Shown: positions 44,983 through 55,120, counted from the first letter of the stretch. The stretch: 64,000 nucleotides of DNA from Peribacillus butanolivorans (GCF_001273755.1 NZ_LGYA01000001.1:1991526-2055525); one strand, 5' to 3'. The notes: generated by a model from the sequence alone, not told the origin. Numbers and translations: made by a program.

Positions 44983-46134
44983 TTGAATTTTGAATTTTCA
45001 GACGATATCAAAGTTTTAAAACAAGGAATCCGAGAATTTATTGATAACGAAGTAGAACCACATGCCATGTTAATTGAAGAAAGCAATGAAATCCCAGAAA
45101 TCATTATGGGGAAATCGAAAGAAATGGGACTGTTTGGCCTTAGTATTCCTGTAGAATATGGTGGGTTAGGCATTGATATGGTTGGGAAATGCGCCATTCT
45201 AGAGGAGTTGGGAAGAACACATAACGGTTATACAACAGTAATTGGCGGACATACGGGAATTGGCGGCGTTGGAATTGTAGAGATGGGAAATGAAGAACAA
45301 AAACGCAGATATTTACCTGACATGGCATCAGGTGAAAGAATTGGCGCTTTTGCTTTAACTGAACCAAGCGCAGGTTCACATGCCTCAAATCTGAAAACAA
45401 CAGCGGTTAAAAAGGGCGAAAAGTATATCCTGAATGGAAGCAAACATTACATTACTAATGCTCCAATCGCAGATGTGTTTACTGTAATGGCTGTTACAGA
45501 TCCTTCTAAGGGTGCAAAAGGAATCACATCTTTTATCGTCGAAAAAGACTCCCCAGGGTTTCAACTAGGAAAAATCGAACGGAAAATGGGCCTTCATGGT
45601 TCACATTCATCTGAAATTTTCTTTGAGGATTGCGAAGTTCCAGTTGAGAATGTATTGGGTGATGAGGGGCAAGGGTATATGAATGCCCTGAAAATCTTGG
45701 CGAATGGACGTGCAGGAATGGCAGCACGAAACTTAGGGTCGTGTGAAAAATTACTTGAGATGTCGATTGATTTTGCTCATATGAGAATTCAGTTCGACAA
45801 ACCAATCTTCGAACAACAAATTATTCAGCATTACTTGGCAGATATGGCATTAGATACAGAAGCCCTTCGATCCATGACCTATCGCGTTGCCTGGATGGTT
45901 GATCAAAAAAAGAACGTCATTAAAAATGCGGCTATGGTCAAGTTACTTGGTTCAGAAACGTATAATCGTGTAGCTGATAAGGCTCTCCAAATTCATGGAG
46001 GGATTGGTTACATTTCTGAATATCCCATTGAACGTTTTTATCGTGATGCACGTATTACGAGAATTTATGAAGGTACATCCGAAATCCAAAAGAATATCAT
46101 AGCGGCTCAGCTTCATAAACAGTACCAACGATAA
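44983..46134 (+). CDS. acyl-CoA dehydrogenase (canonical)
   Basis: A 383-residue FAD-dependent dehydrogenase starting at TTG behind GAAGGGGGAG. It has the usual [20 protein letters not shown], the FAD/substrate segments, and the standard catalytic Glu363 in [14 protein letters not shown]. It is the last gene of the cluster, 220 bases after badH, possibly with its own promoter. It might oxidise cyclohexanecarboxyl-CoA, or pimeloyl-CoA after ring opening. Having one canonical and one variant dehydrogenase suggests two different substrates. Confidence 0.88.
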   Translation: MNFEFSDDIKVLKQGIREFIDNEVEPHAMLIEESNEIPEIIMGKSKEMGLFGLSIPVEYGGLGIDMVGKCAILEELGRTHNGYTTVIGGHTGIGGVGIVEMGNEEQKRRYLPDMASGERIGAFALTEPSAGSHASNLKTTAVKKGEKYILNGSKHYITNAPIADVFTVMAVTDPSKGAKGITSFIVEKDSPGFQLGKIERKMGLHGSHSSEIFFEDCEVPVENVLGDEGQGYMNALKILANGRAGMAARNLGSCEKLLEMSIDFAHMRIQFDKPIFEQQIIQHYLADMALDTEALRSMTYRVAWMVDQKKNVIKNAAMVKLLGSETYNRVADKALQIHGGIGYISEYPIERFYRDARITRIYEGTSEIQKNIIAAQLHKQYQR

Positions 46135-46356
46135 TTAGTAAAGCAGGATTAATAGTAAAATAAACTTTGCTTAAGGTTAATAGAGAATATTTTTTATGTG
46201 ATTAAGTTCGATTTCCAAAGAGTATGTTAGGCGATTTTTTTATTTAACATATCGTTGGATTTTATACTTTACTAAAAAAAACTTTATTTAATAAGTTTGA
46301 CAATTAGATATAACGTGTTAATATAAAGGCAAATGAACTAAATATACAATTTGTAC

Positions 46357-46468
46357 CACTAGGGGTGCTTTACAGGTAAAAGTCAATTTTACCGCAGAAG
46401 CTGAGATTAAAGTATAACTTTAAGACCCTTAGAACCTGATCTGGTTTACACCAGCGTAGGGAAGTGGG
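46357..46468 (+). promoter_or_regulatory. TPP riboswitch (THI element)
   Basis: CACTAGGGGTGCT, GCTGAGATTAAAG and GACCCTTAGAACCTGATCTG, then GCGTAGGGAAGTG, are the conserved THI-box parts in order. A terminator follows at 46504. Thiamine pyrophosphate should turn the operon off. Confidence 0.95.
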
Positions 46469-46503
46469 GTCATGAAACAATACGTTTATGTATTATTTCA
46501 AGT

Positions 46504-46546
46504 ACAACCACTTTCTTTACGTCGGTAAAGGAAGTGGTTTTTTATT
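46504..46546 (+). terminator. TPP-controlled terminator
   Basis: ACCACTTTCTTTAC/GTAAAGGAAGTGGT stem with a T run, directly behind the aptamer. Confidence 0.9.
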
Positions 46547-46631
46547 TGCTCAAAAGAGGTGATTATAGGTTATCAATCATTATTTTTCCAGTTCCATTGC
46601 CTAATAAAATACAAATTTGGAGGTATAGAAA

Positions 46632-47315
46632 ATGAAATTTTCAGAGGTCATTCGTAAAGAAGTAGATCATATTTGGGAAGCAAGCTTCAATCACCCGTTT
46701 GTTAGAGGAATTGGAGATGGCACATTGCCAGTAGAGTGTTTTCGTTTTTATGTCATGCAAGATGCATATTATTTATCTCATTTTGCTAGAGTTCAAGCTT
46801 TAGGTGCAGTCAAAGCAACAGATTTACATACAACTAGTCGACTAGCAAGCCATGCACAAGGAACATATGAAGCTGAATTAAAGCTTCATGAAAATTTTTC
46901 TGAGAGATTAGGTATTACAGAAGAAGAAAGGAAAAACTTTAAGCCTGCTCCTACTGCCTATGCCTACACATCCCATATGTATCGTGCCGCGTATTCTGGC
47001 CATTTAGGGGATGTGATTGCGGCCATCTTACCGTGTTACTGGTTGTACTATGAAATAGGTGAAAAACTGCAAGGATGTATACCTGATGAGCCAATTTATC
47101 AAGAGTGGATTGCGGCATACGGAGGAGAATGGTTCCGTACGTTGGTAGAAGAACAAATCGCGAGACTTGATGAGATCGCTGAAAAAGTAACGGAAGAAGA
47201 TAAAGAAAGAATGAAAGAGCATTTTATCCTTAGCAGTCAATATGAATACTCATTTTGGGAAATGGCTTATCGCTTAGAAACTTGGCCAGTGCATAAGGAA
47301 ACATTAGAAGTATAA
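46632..47315 (+). CDS. tenA: thiaminase II / aminopyrimidine aminohydrolase TenA
   Basis: A 227-residue all-helical enzyme that hydrolyses 4-amino-5-aminomethyl-2-methylpyrimidine to the hydroxymethyl form, salvaging degraded thiamine. The nucleophile Cys135 lies in ILPCYWLYYEIG, exactly at the family position. The second catalytic acid is Glu210 in SFWEMAY. TenA precedes the ykoEDC uptake genes for the pyrimidine moiety, which fits salvage of imported precursors. The ribosome binding site is TTGGAGG. Confidence 0.95.
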   Translation: MKFSEVIRKEVDHIWEASFNHPFVRGIGDGTLPVECFRFYVMQDAYYLSHFARVQALGAVKATDLHTTSRLASHAQGTYEAELKLHENFSERLGITEEERKNFKPAPTAYAYTSHMYRAAYSGHLGDVIAAILPCYWLYYEIGEKLQGCIPDEPIYQEWIAAYGGEWFRTLVEEQIARLDEIAEKVTEEDKERMKEHFILSSQYEYSFWEMAYRLETWPVHKETLEV

Positions 47316-47327
47316 AGGAGATTGACA

Positions 47328-47912
47328 ATGAGAAAAGGGTTGAAATTAACGGATATTTTAGTCACAATCGTGATTGCCGTCGCATTTGGAATAGTCTATA
47401 TCCTTTGGGGTTCGATATATTATTCCGTTAAACCATTAGGGTTACATGTAGATCAATTAATTTATGGAATGTGGTTTATAGCAGGGCCTGTTGCCTTTTT
47501 AGTTATGAGGAAACCGGGTGTGGCTCTGTTGGCAGAAATCGCGGCAGCCTCCGGTGAATTCTTTTTAGGTTCACCGTGGGGATTAACCGTACTCTTATAT
47601 GGAGTTGTACAAGGATTATTCGCGGAACTGGTGTTTATGGCGTTCAGGTATAAAAAGTTTAATATGTCGGTTGCTGTATTAGCGGCGATAGCTTCATGTG
47701 TAGGATCGGTCCTCATGGATTTTGCATACGGAGAAATTGGTGCCCTCTCTCTTTGGAATTTACTATTATTTATGATTGCAAGATTTATCGGGTCAATTTT
47801 CTTTGCTGGTGTATTTGCTTACTATCTAGTAAAAGTATTAGAAGCTACAGGAGTAACAAATCTTGTTCGTCCAGTATCAAGTAAGGATTATGCTGCACTG
47901 GATCAAAAGTAG
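47328..47912 (+). CDS. ykoE: YkoE, S-component of a thiamine-precursor ECF transporter
   Basis: A 194-residue membrane protein with about six helices (AVAFGIVYILWGSIYYSV, then LLAEIAAASGEFFLGSPWG). YkoE binds the hydroxymethylpyrimidine-type precursor for the YkoEDC transporter. AAAGGAG sits correctly before the ATG at 47328; the open frame begins two codons earlier. It starts 12 bases after tenA, so the two are co-translated from the TPP-regulated message. Confidence 0.9.
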   Translation: MRKGLKLTDILVTIVIAVAFGIVYILWGSIYYSVKPLGLHVDQLIYGMWFIAGPVAFLVMRKPGVALLAEIAAASGEFFLGSPWGLTVLLYGVVQGLFAELVFMAFRYKKFNMSVAVLAAIASCVGSVLMDFAYGEIGALSLWNLLLFMIARFIGSIFFAGVFAYYLVKVLEATGVTNLVRPVSSKDYAALDQK

Positions 47913-47924
47913 AGGTTGATAAGC

Positions 47925-49394
47925 ATGGAACGAATAGCTTTTGTTGAAAAGTTAAGATTGAAGTTTCCCGGTGATGAGTCCTTGATATTCAAGGACTTAT
48001 CCGTCTCGTTTGATAAAGGTGAAAAAGTTCTATTGTTGGGACCGTCCGGATGTGGAAAGTCTACACTTTTGCAAGTGTTAAGTGGGCTGATCCCACATTC
48101 CATTGAAGTCCCGATGAAAGCGAAAGAACTGGAGAGCCCTTCTTCATGGGGATATGTTTTTCAAGACCCAGATAGTCAGTTTTGTATGCCATTTGCAGAT
48201 GAAGAAATTGCCTTCGTCCTTGAAAACCTTTCCGTTCCTAAGCAGCAAATGAATGAGAGGATTCACAATCATATCCGGCAGGTAGGATTACACTTAGATG
48301 ATATCCATACAAGTATTGATACATTATCAGGCGGGATGAAACAGCGTTTAGCGATTGCGTCAGTATTGGCACTTGAACCTGAAGTGATATTTTTAGATGA
48401 ACCAACCGCTATGCTTGATCCGGTTGGAACAAAAGAAATTTGGGATGTTTTAAAGGAAATTGGCAAAGACAAGACCGTTATTATCGTTGAACATAAAATT
48501 GACCATGTTTTAGAATTTATCGAACGAATAGTGCTTTTTAACGATAACGGTCAAATCATTGCTGATGGTCCCAAAGACATCATTCTTTCATTATACAAAA
48601 ACAAAATGAAAGAACATGGAATCTGGTTCCCTGGTGTTTGGGATGAGTATATTCATGACCATGCACCCATTCGTGAACAAAGGGAATTTAATGATGGCGG
48701 TCCCATAATGCAAATGCAAGGTTTTAGAGGTTTCCGAAAAAAGGAAGAAAAAATTATGGTTGAAGAGCTGCAGATCCACTCAGGGGAATGGATTGTCATC
48801 AGGGGAGAAAATGGAGCGGGAAAGAGTACGCTTTTGCATGCACTGATGCAGTTCATTAAAACGAATGGTTATTATGAATTGATGGGAACCTCGATTAAAA
48901 AAGTGAAAAATCTAACAGATAACATGACGTTTGTCTTTCAAAATCCTGAGTTTCAATTCGTTGCGAATTCTGTATATGAAGAAATCGCTTATTCATTACG
49001 AATTGACAAAAAGCCTCCTCAAGAAATAGAAGAGAGAGTTCATGCACTGCTTGAAGTGTTCCACCTTACGGCCCATCGCGATAAACATCCTTTTCAATTA
49101 TCGATGGGTCAAAAGCGGCGATTAAGTGTAGCGGCTTCAATCGTGAAAGAAAAAAAGATCATTCTTTTAGATGAGCCTACCTTTGGCCAAGATTCGAAAA
49201 ATACCTTTGCCTTACTGGAATGGTTCGAGGAATATCGAAAGCGGGGTATTACAGTGATTATGGTAACCCATGATGATCATATTTCAAAAAACTTTGCAAC
49301 TAGGATCTGGACGGTTAAGGATGGGAAAGTAATTAGTGATGAAAAGATTAGCAAGCAACTAGCGTTTTTAGAGACCGAAGTTTTATCACTATAG
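47925..49394 (+). CDS. ykoD: YkoD, duplicated ATP-binding protein of the ECF transporter
   Basis: A 489-residue protein containing two complete ABC ATPase domains. The first has Walker A LGPSGCGKST, signature LSGGMKQRLAIAS and Walker B VIFLDEPTAMLDP. The second, from about residue 260, has GENGAGKSTLLHAL, the signature SMGQKRRLSVAAS and IILLDEPTFGQD. The second signature has SMGQ instead of SGGQ, so the two sites may be unequal. It powers the YkoE/YkoC membrane unit. The ATG at 47925 follows AGAGGTTG. Confidence 0.92.
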   Translation: MERIAFVEKLRLKFPGDESLIFKDLSVSFDKGEKVLLLGPSGCGKSTLLQVLSGLIPHSIEVPMKAKELESPSSWGYVFQDPDSQFCMPFADEEIAFVLENLSVPKQQMNERIHNHIRQVGLHLDDIHTSIDTLSGGMKQRLAIASVLALEPEVIFLDEPTAMLDPVGTKEIWDVLKEIGKDKTVIIVEHKIDHVLEFIERIVLFNDNGQIIADGPKDIILSLYKNKMKEHGIWFPGVWDEYIHDHAPIREQREFNDGGPIMQMQGFRGFRKKEEKIMVEELQIHSGEWIVIRGENGAGKSTLLHALMQFIKTNGYYELMGTSIKKVKNLTDNMTFVFQNPEFQFVANSVYEEIAYSLRIDKKPPQEIEERVHALLEVFHLTAHRDKHPFQLSMGQKRRLSVAASIVKEKKIILLDEPTFGQDSKNTFALLEWFEEYRKRGITVIMVTHDDHISKNFATRIWTVKDGKVISDEKISKQLAFLETEVLSL

Positions 49395-49410
49395 AAGGGG
49401 TGTCATGTAA

Positions 49411-50187
49411 GTGAATGTTTCGAGTGCAGAAACATGGCTCCATAAGATTAATCCAAGCCTTAAGCTTTTTGTATTAATTGTGTTATGTATGGTGGCGTTA
49501 TTTATTAAAGACCTAAATTATATGATTAACGTTACCATGGGTGTTTTGCTCTTGTTTTTGTGTTTTTCCGGTCATCCGTTAAATCGTATTTTACTCCTAT
49601 CAATTCCTTTTTGTTTCATTTTTTTATCTACCTCTTCTGCAATGATATTATTCGGACAAGGTGAGACACTTTGGTTTAAGTGGGGACTCATTTCGATTAC
49701 GGAAGAGAGTTTCATGAGGGGATTATTGGTTGGCTTTAGAGCCCTGCTTTTTGCGGTACTTGGATTAACTTTTTCGTTAACGACGAGACCTGTCAACCTG
49801 TTTTATTCCTTAATGCAGCAAGTTAAGCTTAAACCAAAATATGCTTATAGTTTCATGGCGGCGTTAAGGCTTATTCCTATCATGTTGGAGGAATTTCAAA
49901 CGATACGGAATGCGATGAGGGTACGTGGCGTCGAAAGGAAAAAAGGAATAAGATCACTATATTTTAAAATGAAAGCCTACTCCATTCCGTTGTTATCCGG
50001 AAGTATTAGACGAGCTCACCGGATTGCGGTTGCGATGGAGGCCAAACGATTTTCAGATACCAGGAATCGAACATACTATTATGAATTTGGGTTTTCTAAA
50101 AATGACCATGGGTTCATTCTGTATTTTGTCATCTTGTTGTTGGCAGGGCTTTATCTATCTGTACAATTTCCGTATTTATCAATTTGA
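49411..50187 (+). CDS. ykoC: YkoC, T-component of the ECF transporter
   Basis: A 258-residue transmembrane protein starting at GTG. About five hydrophobic segments surround the coupling helices, with MRVRGVERKKGIRSLYFKMK and AVAMEAKRF as the Ala-Arg-Gly-like coupling motifs. It joins YkoE to the YkoD ATPase. AGAAGGGG lies upstream. A 40-base gap separates it from tenI. Confidence 0.9.
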   Translation: MNVSSAETWLHKINPSLKLFVLIVLCMVALFIKDLNYMINVTMGVLLLFLCFSGHPLNRILLLSIPFCFIFLSTSSAMILFGQGETLWFKWGLISITEESFMRGLLVGFRALLFAVLGLTFSLTTRPVNLFYSLMQQVKLKPKYAYSFMAALRLIPIMLEEFQTIRNAMRVRGVERKKGIRSLYFKMKAYSIPLLSGSIRRAHRIAVAMEAKRFSDTRNRTYYYEFGFSKNDHGFILYFVILLLAGLYLSVQFPYLSI

Positions 50188-50227
50188 TTAAAGAAGAATT
50201 GATTATTATCGTTAAGGAGTTCTTAGT

Positions 50228-50839
50228 ATGAATGCACAAGAATTGCATATTATTTCTACTGGGAAACAGCCAATTGAGAAGTTTGTTGAGATTGCTTCAA
50301 ACATTCAAGATTATGTGGATTACTTTTATCTTAGAGAAAAGCAGATGAGTGCGTCACAACTCTATAAAGCTGTGACCTTATTACATGAAAAAAAGATTCC
50401 GTTGTCTAAAATCATAATTAATGACCGAGTGGATGTAGCTTGGGCAATGAAGGTTTTTGGTGTGCAATTGGCTTTTCATAGTTTAGATGTCAGAGTCGTA
50501 AAGCAAGCATTTCCAGAAATCAGGGTTGGGAGCTCTATTCATTCCTTTGATGAAGCAAAGGCTGCTTTCCATAATGGAGCCAATTACGCGATTTATGGCC
50601 ATATCTTCGAAACAAACTCAAAACGAGGTCTCGCTCCTAAGGGAGTGGAGGAGCTTCAAAAAATCACGATGAATATCAAACTACCTATTATTGCAATAGG
50701 TGGAATAACACCTTCTAATAGTCAACTTGTACTAAATGCAGGTGCACAAGGGATCGCGATTATGTCAGGTGTCCTAGAAGCGGAAAATCCAATTCAATCT
50801 GCAAAAGAGTATGCAAGGTCTTTAGGAAAGGAGATATAA
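50228..50839 (+). CDS. tenI: thiazole tautomerase TenI
   Basis: A 203-residue TIM-barrel protein of the ThiE/TenI family (DYFYLREKQMSASQLYKAV, NDRVDVAWAMKVFGVQLAFH, AIYGHIFETNSKRG, IAIGGITPSNSQLVL). The HSLDVR and GHIFETNSK segments, and the position upstream of thiO, fit TenI, which aromatises the thiazole phosphate made by ThiG. A ThiE-type thiamine-phosphate synthase function is less likely. The stop is one base before the next start. Confidence 0.88.
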   Translation: MNAQELHIISTGKQPIEKFVEIASNIQDYVDYFYLREKQMSASQLYKAVTLLHEKKIPLSKIIINDRVDVAWAMKVFGVQLAFHSLDVRVVKQAFPEIRVGSSIHSFDEAKAAFHNGANYAIYGHIFETNSKRGLAPKGVEELQKITMNIKLPIIAIGGITPSNSQLVLNAGAQGIAIMSGVLEAENPIQSAKEYARSLGKEI

Positions 50840-50840
50840 G

Positions 50841-51965
50841 ATGAATTCCATATATGATGCGATCATTGTAGGTGGTGGTGTAATTGGAGGGTCTATTGCT
50901 TATCAATTAGCCAAACGAGGTAAAAAAGTCCTTTTATTAGAGAAAGATAGACTTGCTAGTAAAGCATCTAGTGCAGCTGCCGGGATGTTAGGAGCGCAAT
51001 CCGAGTTAGAATCTGATAACCCGCTTTTTACATTAGCAAGACAAAGCAGGGGGATGTTTCCTGAGCTGTCGGAAGAATTAAAAGACATAAGCGGGATTGA
51101 TATTGAATTAGTTAACAAAGGAATGTTTAAGGTAGCACTTACTAGTGAACAAGAATCAGATTTGAAGAACATGATCAAAATCCAGCAAAAAGCCGGGCTT
51201 GAGGCGGAATGGTTTACAACTGCTGAAATAAGAAAAAAGGAGCCTCTTCTTTCTGATGAGATTAGAGGTGCTATGTATATTCCAAAGGATGGACAAGTTT
51301 CGGCCTCTAGGTTGTCGCTCGCTTTTACTAAATCTGCTGCTGCTCTAGGCGCTGATATAAAGGAATATGTACATGTTTCTGATTTGATTATTGAAAACGC
51401 GTGTGTAAGAGGTGTGGTCACTAATATAGGAGAATTTTTTAGTGAAAATGTAATAGTAGCAAGTGGAGCATGGAGCAATTTTCTTCTAGAAAAGGCCGGG
51501 GTAAAGCTTGATACATATCCCGTAAAAGGAGAGTGCTTTTCCGTTTTGACTAATCGTCCATTGCTTGAAAAAACGATTTTTTCACATGGGTGCTATCTTG
51601 TACCTAAAGTTGGCGGGAGAATCATTGTTGGTGCGACGGTTAAAGCTCACACTTTTGACCAAAAGGTAAGTATCGAAGGAATTTCAACATTAATAGAAAA
51701 GGCAACACAACTGCTTCCAGCACTTAAAGAAACGGAGTGGGAAAAAGCATGGGCTGGTATACGTCCGCAAACAGGAGATGGCCTACCTTACTTTGGAGAA
51801 CATCCAGCATACAATGGACTTTTTATTGCAACGGGTCACTTTAGGAATGGAATTTTACTATCTCCTATTACGGGTGTACTTATAGCAGATATAGTTGAAA
51901 GAAGGGCAAATTCTGAATGGTCTGCTTTTCGAGTGGATCGTTCGATAAATACAATTTTTTCATAA
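50841..51965 (+). CDS. thiO: glycine oxidase ThiO
   Basis: A 374-residue FAD oxidase that converts glycine to iminoglycine, the nitrogen and carbon source for the thiazole ring. The N-terminal dinucleotide-binding motif is AIIVGGGVIGGSIAYQLAKRG with SSAAAGMLGAQSE. The C-terminal GIRPQTGDGLPYFGEHP and ATGHFRNGILLSPITG are typical of ThiO. The ribosome binding site AAAGGAGAT follows the tenI coding end. Confidence 0.94.
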   Translation: MNSIYDAIIVGGGVIGGSIAYQLAKRGKKVLLLEKDRLASKASSAAAGMLGAQSELESDNPLFTLARQSRGMFPELSEELKDISGIDIELVNKGMFKVALTSEQESDLKNMIKIQQKAGLEAEWFTTAEIRKKEPLLSDEIRGAMYIPKDGQVSASRLSLAFTKSAAALGADIKEYVHVSDLIIENACVRGVVTNIGEFFSENVIVASGAWSNFLLEKAGVKLDTYPVKGECFSVLTNRPLLEKTIFSHGCYLVPKVGGRIIVGATVKAHTFDQKVSIEGISTLIEKATQLLPALKETEWEKAWAGIRPQTGDGLPYFGEHPAYNGLFIATGHFRNGILLSPITGVLIADIVERRANSEWSAFRVDRSINTIFS

Positions 51966-51979
51966 TAGAGGTGAATGAA

Positions 51980-52183
51980 TTGGAACTAATTATTAATGGA
52001 GAAAAAATACAAATTCCTGCTAATGAGTCAACTGTTGCGGAGTTATTGCAGCATTTTAGCTTACATCAGAAAGTCGTGATTGTGGAATTAAATGATGAAA
52101 TTTTAGAAAAAGAAAATCAGAATGAAACGCGTTTGTCAAATGGAGACAAAGTTGAGATTGTACATTTTGTAGGAGGCGGATGA
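51980..52183 (+). CDS. thiS: sulfur carrier protein ThiS
   Basis: A 67-residue ubiquitin-like protein ending in HFVGGG. The C-terminal Gly-Gly is adenylated by ThiF and then carries the thiocarboxylate sulfur to ThiG. The likely start is TTG at 51980 behind AGAGGTG. GTG at 51971 would add three residues, and the open frame back to 51917 overlaps thiO without a ribosome binding site. The stop is one base from the thiG start. Confidence 0.92.
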   Translation: MELIINGEKIQIPANESTVAELLQHFSLHQKVVIVELNDEILEKENQNETRLSNGDKVEIVHFVGGG

Positions 52184-52184
52184 T

Positions 52185-52952
52185 ATGTTAAAAATTGGTT
52201 CTTATGAATTTTCATCAAGATTACTATTAGGTACTGGGAAATATTCAAGTTTCGATGTTCAGAAGCAAGCAGTGGAGGTTTCAGAGACTGAAATATTAAC
52301 ATTTGCAGTTCGGAGAATGAATATATTTGAAGCTAGCCAACCAAATTTTTTAGAAAAGCTTGATTTGAAAAAATATACACTTCTTCCCAATACAGCAGGA
52401 GCTAAAACGGCCAAAGAAGCTGTGCGAATAGCTCAGCTTGCCAAGGCGTCTGGGCTTTGTGACATGATAAAGGTAGAAGTGATTGGTTGTCAAAAAACAC
52501 TATTGCCTGATCCGATTGAAACACTAAAGGCAGCAGAGGAATTAGTAAAACTAGGTTTTATAGTGTTACCATATACGTCTGATGATGTGTTACTTGCTAA
52601 ACGTTTAGAAGAAGTAGGATGTCATGCGATTATGCCTGGAGCTTCTCCAATTGGATCAGGCCAAGGTATTATAAACCGACTAAACTTACGATTTATCATT
52701 GAACAGTCCAATGTTCCGGTAATTGTTGATGCTGGAATTGGAACACCATCGGATGCGACGATTGCCATGGAATTAGGGGCAGATGGTGTATTGCTTAATA
52801 CAGCTGTATCGGGTGCCAAAGATCCAATCAAAATGGCGAAAGCAATGAAGCTTGCTATTGAATCAGGGCGCTTAGGGTATGAAGCAGGGAGAATTGAAAA
52901 AAATGAGTACGCTATAGCAAGCAGTCCAGTTGAAGGAATGAGCATTGGATGA
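52185..52952 (+). CDS. thiG: thiazole synthase ThiG
   Basis: A 255-residue TIM-barrel enzyme that forms the thiazole from deoxyxylulose phosphate, iminoglycine and ThiS thiocarboxylate. The Schiff-base Lys96 lies in [39 protein letters not shown] and [10 protein letters not shown] are classic ThiG segments. The ribosome binding site is GGAGGCGG at the end of thiS. It overlaps thiF by 4 bases. Confidence 0.96.
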   Translation: MLKIGSYEFSSRLLLGTGKYSSFDVQKQAVEVSETEILTFAVRRMNIFEASQPNFLEKLDLKKYTLLPNTAGAKTAKEAVRIAQLAKASGLCDMIKVEVIGCQKTLLPDPIETLKAAEELVKLGFIVLPYTSDDVLLAKRLEEVGCHAIMPGASPIGSGQGIINRLNLRFIIEQSNVPVIVDAGIGTPSDATIAMELGADGVLLNTAVSGAKDPIKMAKAMKLAIESGRLGYEAGRIEKNEYAIASSPVEGMSIG

Positions 52953-53968
52953 ATGAACGTTATTCACGCCAAGAACTCTTTTCACCAATTGGAGTCAAAG
53001 GGCAACAGAAAATTTCCAAGAAACACGTTTTGGTGATTGGAGCAGGGGCTCTCGGTACGGGAAGTGCTGAAGGACTTGTGCGAGCAGGAATTGGAAAACT
53101 GACTATTGTTGACAGAGATTATGTGGAGTGGAGTAATCTTCAAAGACAGCAACTTTATTGTGAGGAAGATGCTGAAAAAAGAATGCCAAAAGCAGTGGCG
53201 GCGGAGAATCGATTGAAAGCGCTAAATTCAGATGTAATCGTAAAATCACATGTGTTGGATGTGTCAGTGGAGGAACTGGAGCGGCTCGTTGATAGAGTCG
53301 ATTTAATATTGGACGCCACCGATAATTTTGATACAAGGATGCTGATTAATGATATATCACAAAAATTCAAAATTCCATGGATTTACGGAGCGTGTGTGGG
53401 GAGCTATGGAATAAGTTACACAATTGTCCCAGAAGTAACTCCATGTTTGAATTGTTTGCTGGAAACGGTTCCAATTGGTGGATTAACCTGTGATACGGCT
53501 GGAATTATTAGTCCCGCCGTTCAAACGGTTGTTGCTTATCAACTGACTGAAGCATTAAAAATTCTTGTGGAAGATTATGATTCCCTTAGAAATAAAATCG
53601 TTTCATTTGACCTTTGGAAAAATGAGCATACATCCATTAATGTAAAGAAATTAAAAAAAGACAGCTGTTTGTCATGTGGGTCAAAGCGAACCTACCCACA
53701 CCTTTCTTATCTAAATCAAACAAAAACAGCGGTTTTATGCGGGAGGGAGTCTGTCCAGATTCGCCCAGCAATGAAGTTTGAAAGAGATTTAGTGCAACTT
53801 GAAAAAAATCTGCTTGCTCAAGGTGGCAAGATCGTACGAAATCCATATTTGCTTTCATTCACAATCGGGCACCATCGTTTAGTTGTTTTTAAAGATGGCC
53901 GGGCCCTGATTCATGGAACAAAAGAAATCGCAGAAGCAAAATCGTTGTATCATCGCTATTTAGGCTAA
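52949..53968 (+). CDS. thiF: ThiS adenylyltransferase ThiF
   Basis: A 339-residue E1-like enzyme that adenylates ThiS. The ATP-binding segment is [20 protein letters not shown], followed by [12 protein letters not shown] and DATDNFDTR. Zinc is held by CLNC and CLSC. The Cys in GGLTCDTAG corresponds to the reactive cysteine of ThiF. A C-terminal extension of about 90 residues matches the length of Bacillus ThiF (about 336). In B. subtilis thiD follows; here it does not. Confidence 0.94.
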   Translation: MNERYSRQELFSPIGVKGQQKISKKHVLVIGAGALGTGSAEGLVRAGIGKLTIVDRDYVEWSNLQRQQLYCEEDAEKRMPKAVAAENRLKALNSDVIVKSHVLDVSVEELERLVDRVDLILDATDNFDTRMLINDISQKFKIPWIYGACVGSYGISYTIVPEVTPCLNCLLETVPIGGLTCDTAGIISPAVQTVVAYQLTEALKILVEDYDSLRNKIVSFDLWKNEHTSINVKKLKKDSCLSCGSKRTYPHLSYLNQTKTAVLCGRESVQIRPAMKFERDLVQLEKNLLAQGGKIVRNPYLLSFTIGHHRLVVFKDGRALIHGTKEIAEAKSLYHRYLG

Positions 53969-54318
53969 ATTATGCAATTAAAATGAAATTTCACACTGAA
54001 AGAGCGTTAGGCAAAGATGTGCTATCCGTTTAATTCAAGCTATCAATAACCCATAAAACTAGCATATATTTACATCCGATATTATTGCTTAGGTGGTCAA
54101 GTAGGGGGGATGGAAACCTTGTTAAGCGTGAAAAGCCTACGTCTTTGTCTGATGTCAGTGTGCCATTTTCAGGTTCATTGAACCAAAGAAATAAAAGAGT
54201 TTCTGCATAACAAAACGAATTTAGCAGATATCCTTTTTCTCCTAGTTCTCAACCTATTTTAGTCCTACTTATTTAAAACCTCTAATATCACTGCTGACCT
54301 ATCCTCTATACACTTGAT
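53969..54318. other. intergenic region downstream of thiF
   Basis: No gene and no strong terminator were seen in these 350 bases, which lead into a decayed acyl-CoA dehydrogenase. Confidence 0.4.
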
Positions 54319-54985
54319 TTGTACCTTTCTTATATAAAAAAGCTAGGGAAAGCTGGTTTACTTTCTTCTATTAATAAGACGCAAAAGGAAATCTTATTAG
54401 ATGAGATGCATGTAGAAGAGGAAACAGCTAAAGTATGCATGACTACTGCTTTTTGTATCTGGTGCCACCTTGCTGCATTAACGTATATCCTTAATACTAA
54501 AAATGAAGCAATAAAAAGTAGGTTATTAATGGGAAGCTATTAGGTGCTTCAGGCCTGTCTAACCCGATGAAATATTATGCAGGGCTTGAAAACTTAAGTG
54601 CAGAACCGACGGAGGGCGGCTATATTCTTAAAGGTGTCCTAGCGTCTGTTTCAAACCTTGGTGAAAATCATTGGTTCGGATTAATAGCTGGTATCAACGA
54701 AAATAAACGTAATATGGGTGTTATCTGAAGATGCTGATACGTTTGTGGAGCATATTCGTCCGGCATTCATCGCTCACCAAATTCCTCTCGGTCTGGGTGT
54801 TACCCAGGTGCTAATATCCGCCTTAAAGCGGAATACTTAACAATTAAAGCCGTTCAATCAAGTATGATGCATAACGGGAGTGCCGGTTATTTAAAAGATA
54901 GTGCTCCATCACCCGCCTCCGAGAGCATATTTCTTCGCTAACTTGACACCTACAGTGAAACATTTGGAAAAAGACCTAAATGGAT
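54319..54985 (+). pseudogene. decayed acyl-CoA dehydrogenase-family gene
   Basis: Pieces of one protein appear in at least three frames: KLGKAGLLSSINKTQKEILL and AKVCMTTAFCIWCHLAALTY (54319-54543), then ASGLSNPMKYYAGLENLSAE with GYILKGVLASVSNLGENHWF, and then ADTFVEHIRPAFIAHQIPLG and TIKAVQSSMMHNGSAGYLKD. The order and spacing match an acyl-CoA dehydrogenase, but stops and frameshifts interrupt it and its C-terminal part is shortened. It is not expected to be functional. Confidence 0.65.
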
Positions 54986-54996
54986 AACGAAATCCC

Positions 54997-55020
54997 CTTG
55001 AGTATAGCCTAATACTCAAG
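54997..55020. repeat. perfect 9-bp inverted repeat
   Basis: CTTGAGTAT-AGCCTA-ATACTCAAG immediately after the decayed dehydrogenase. No T run; possibly a relic of its terminator. Confidence 0.4.
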
Positions 55021-55120
55021 TGCAGAGATATAATGCGTACCCCAAAAAATATAAAAAGATTAGTACGGACTATTTTGAATCCAGCATTTGGTCATTCTGG
55101 GGCATTAGGAAAAGTATGTA

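Noticed and set aside
50903..51478. 191-codon minus-strand ORF inside thiO
   Set aside because: Antisense to a well-supported glycine oxidase; Ser-rich composition and no ribosome binding site.
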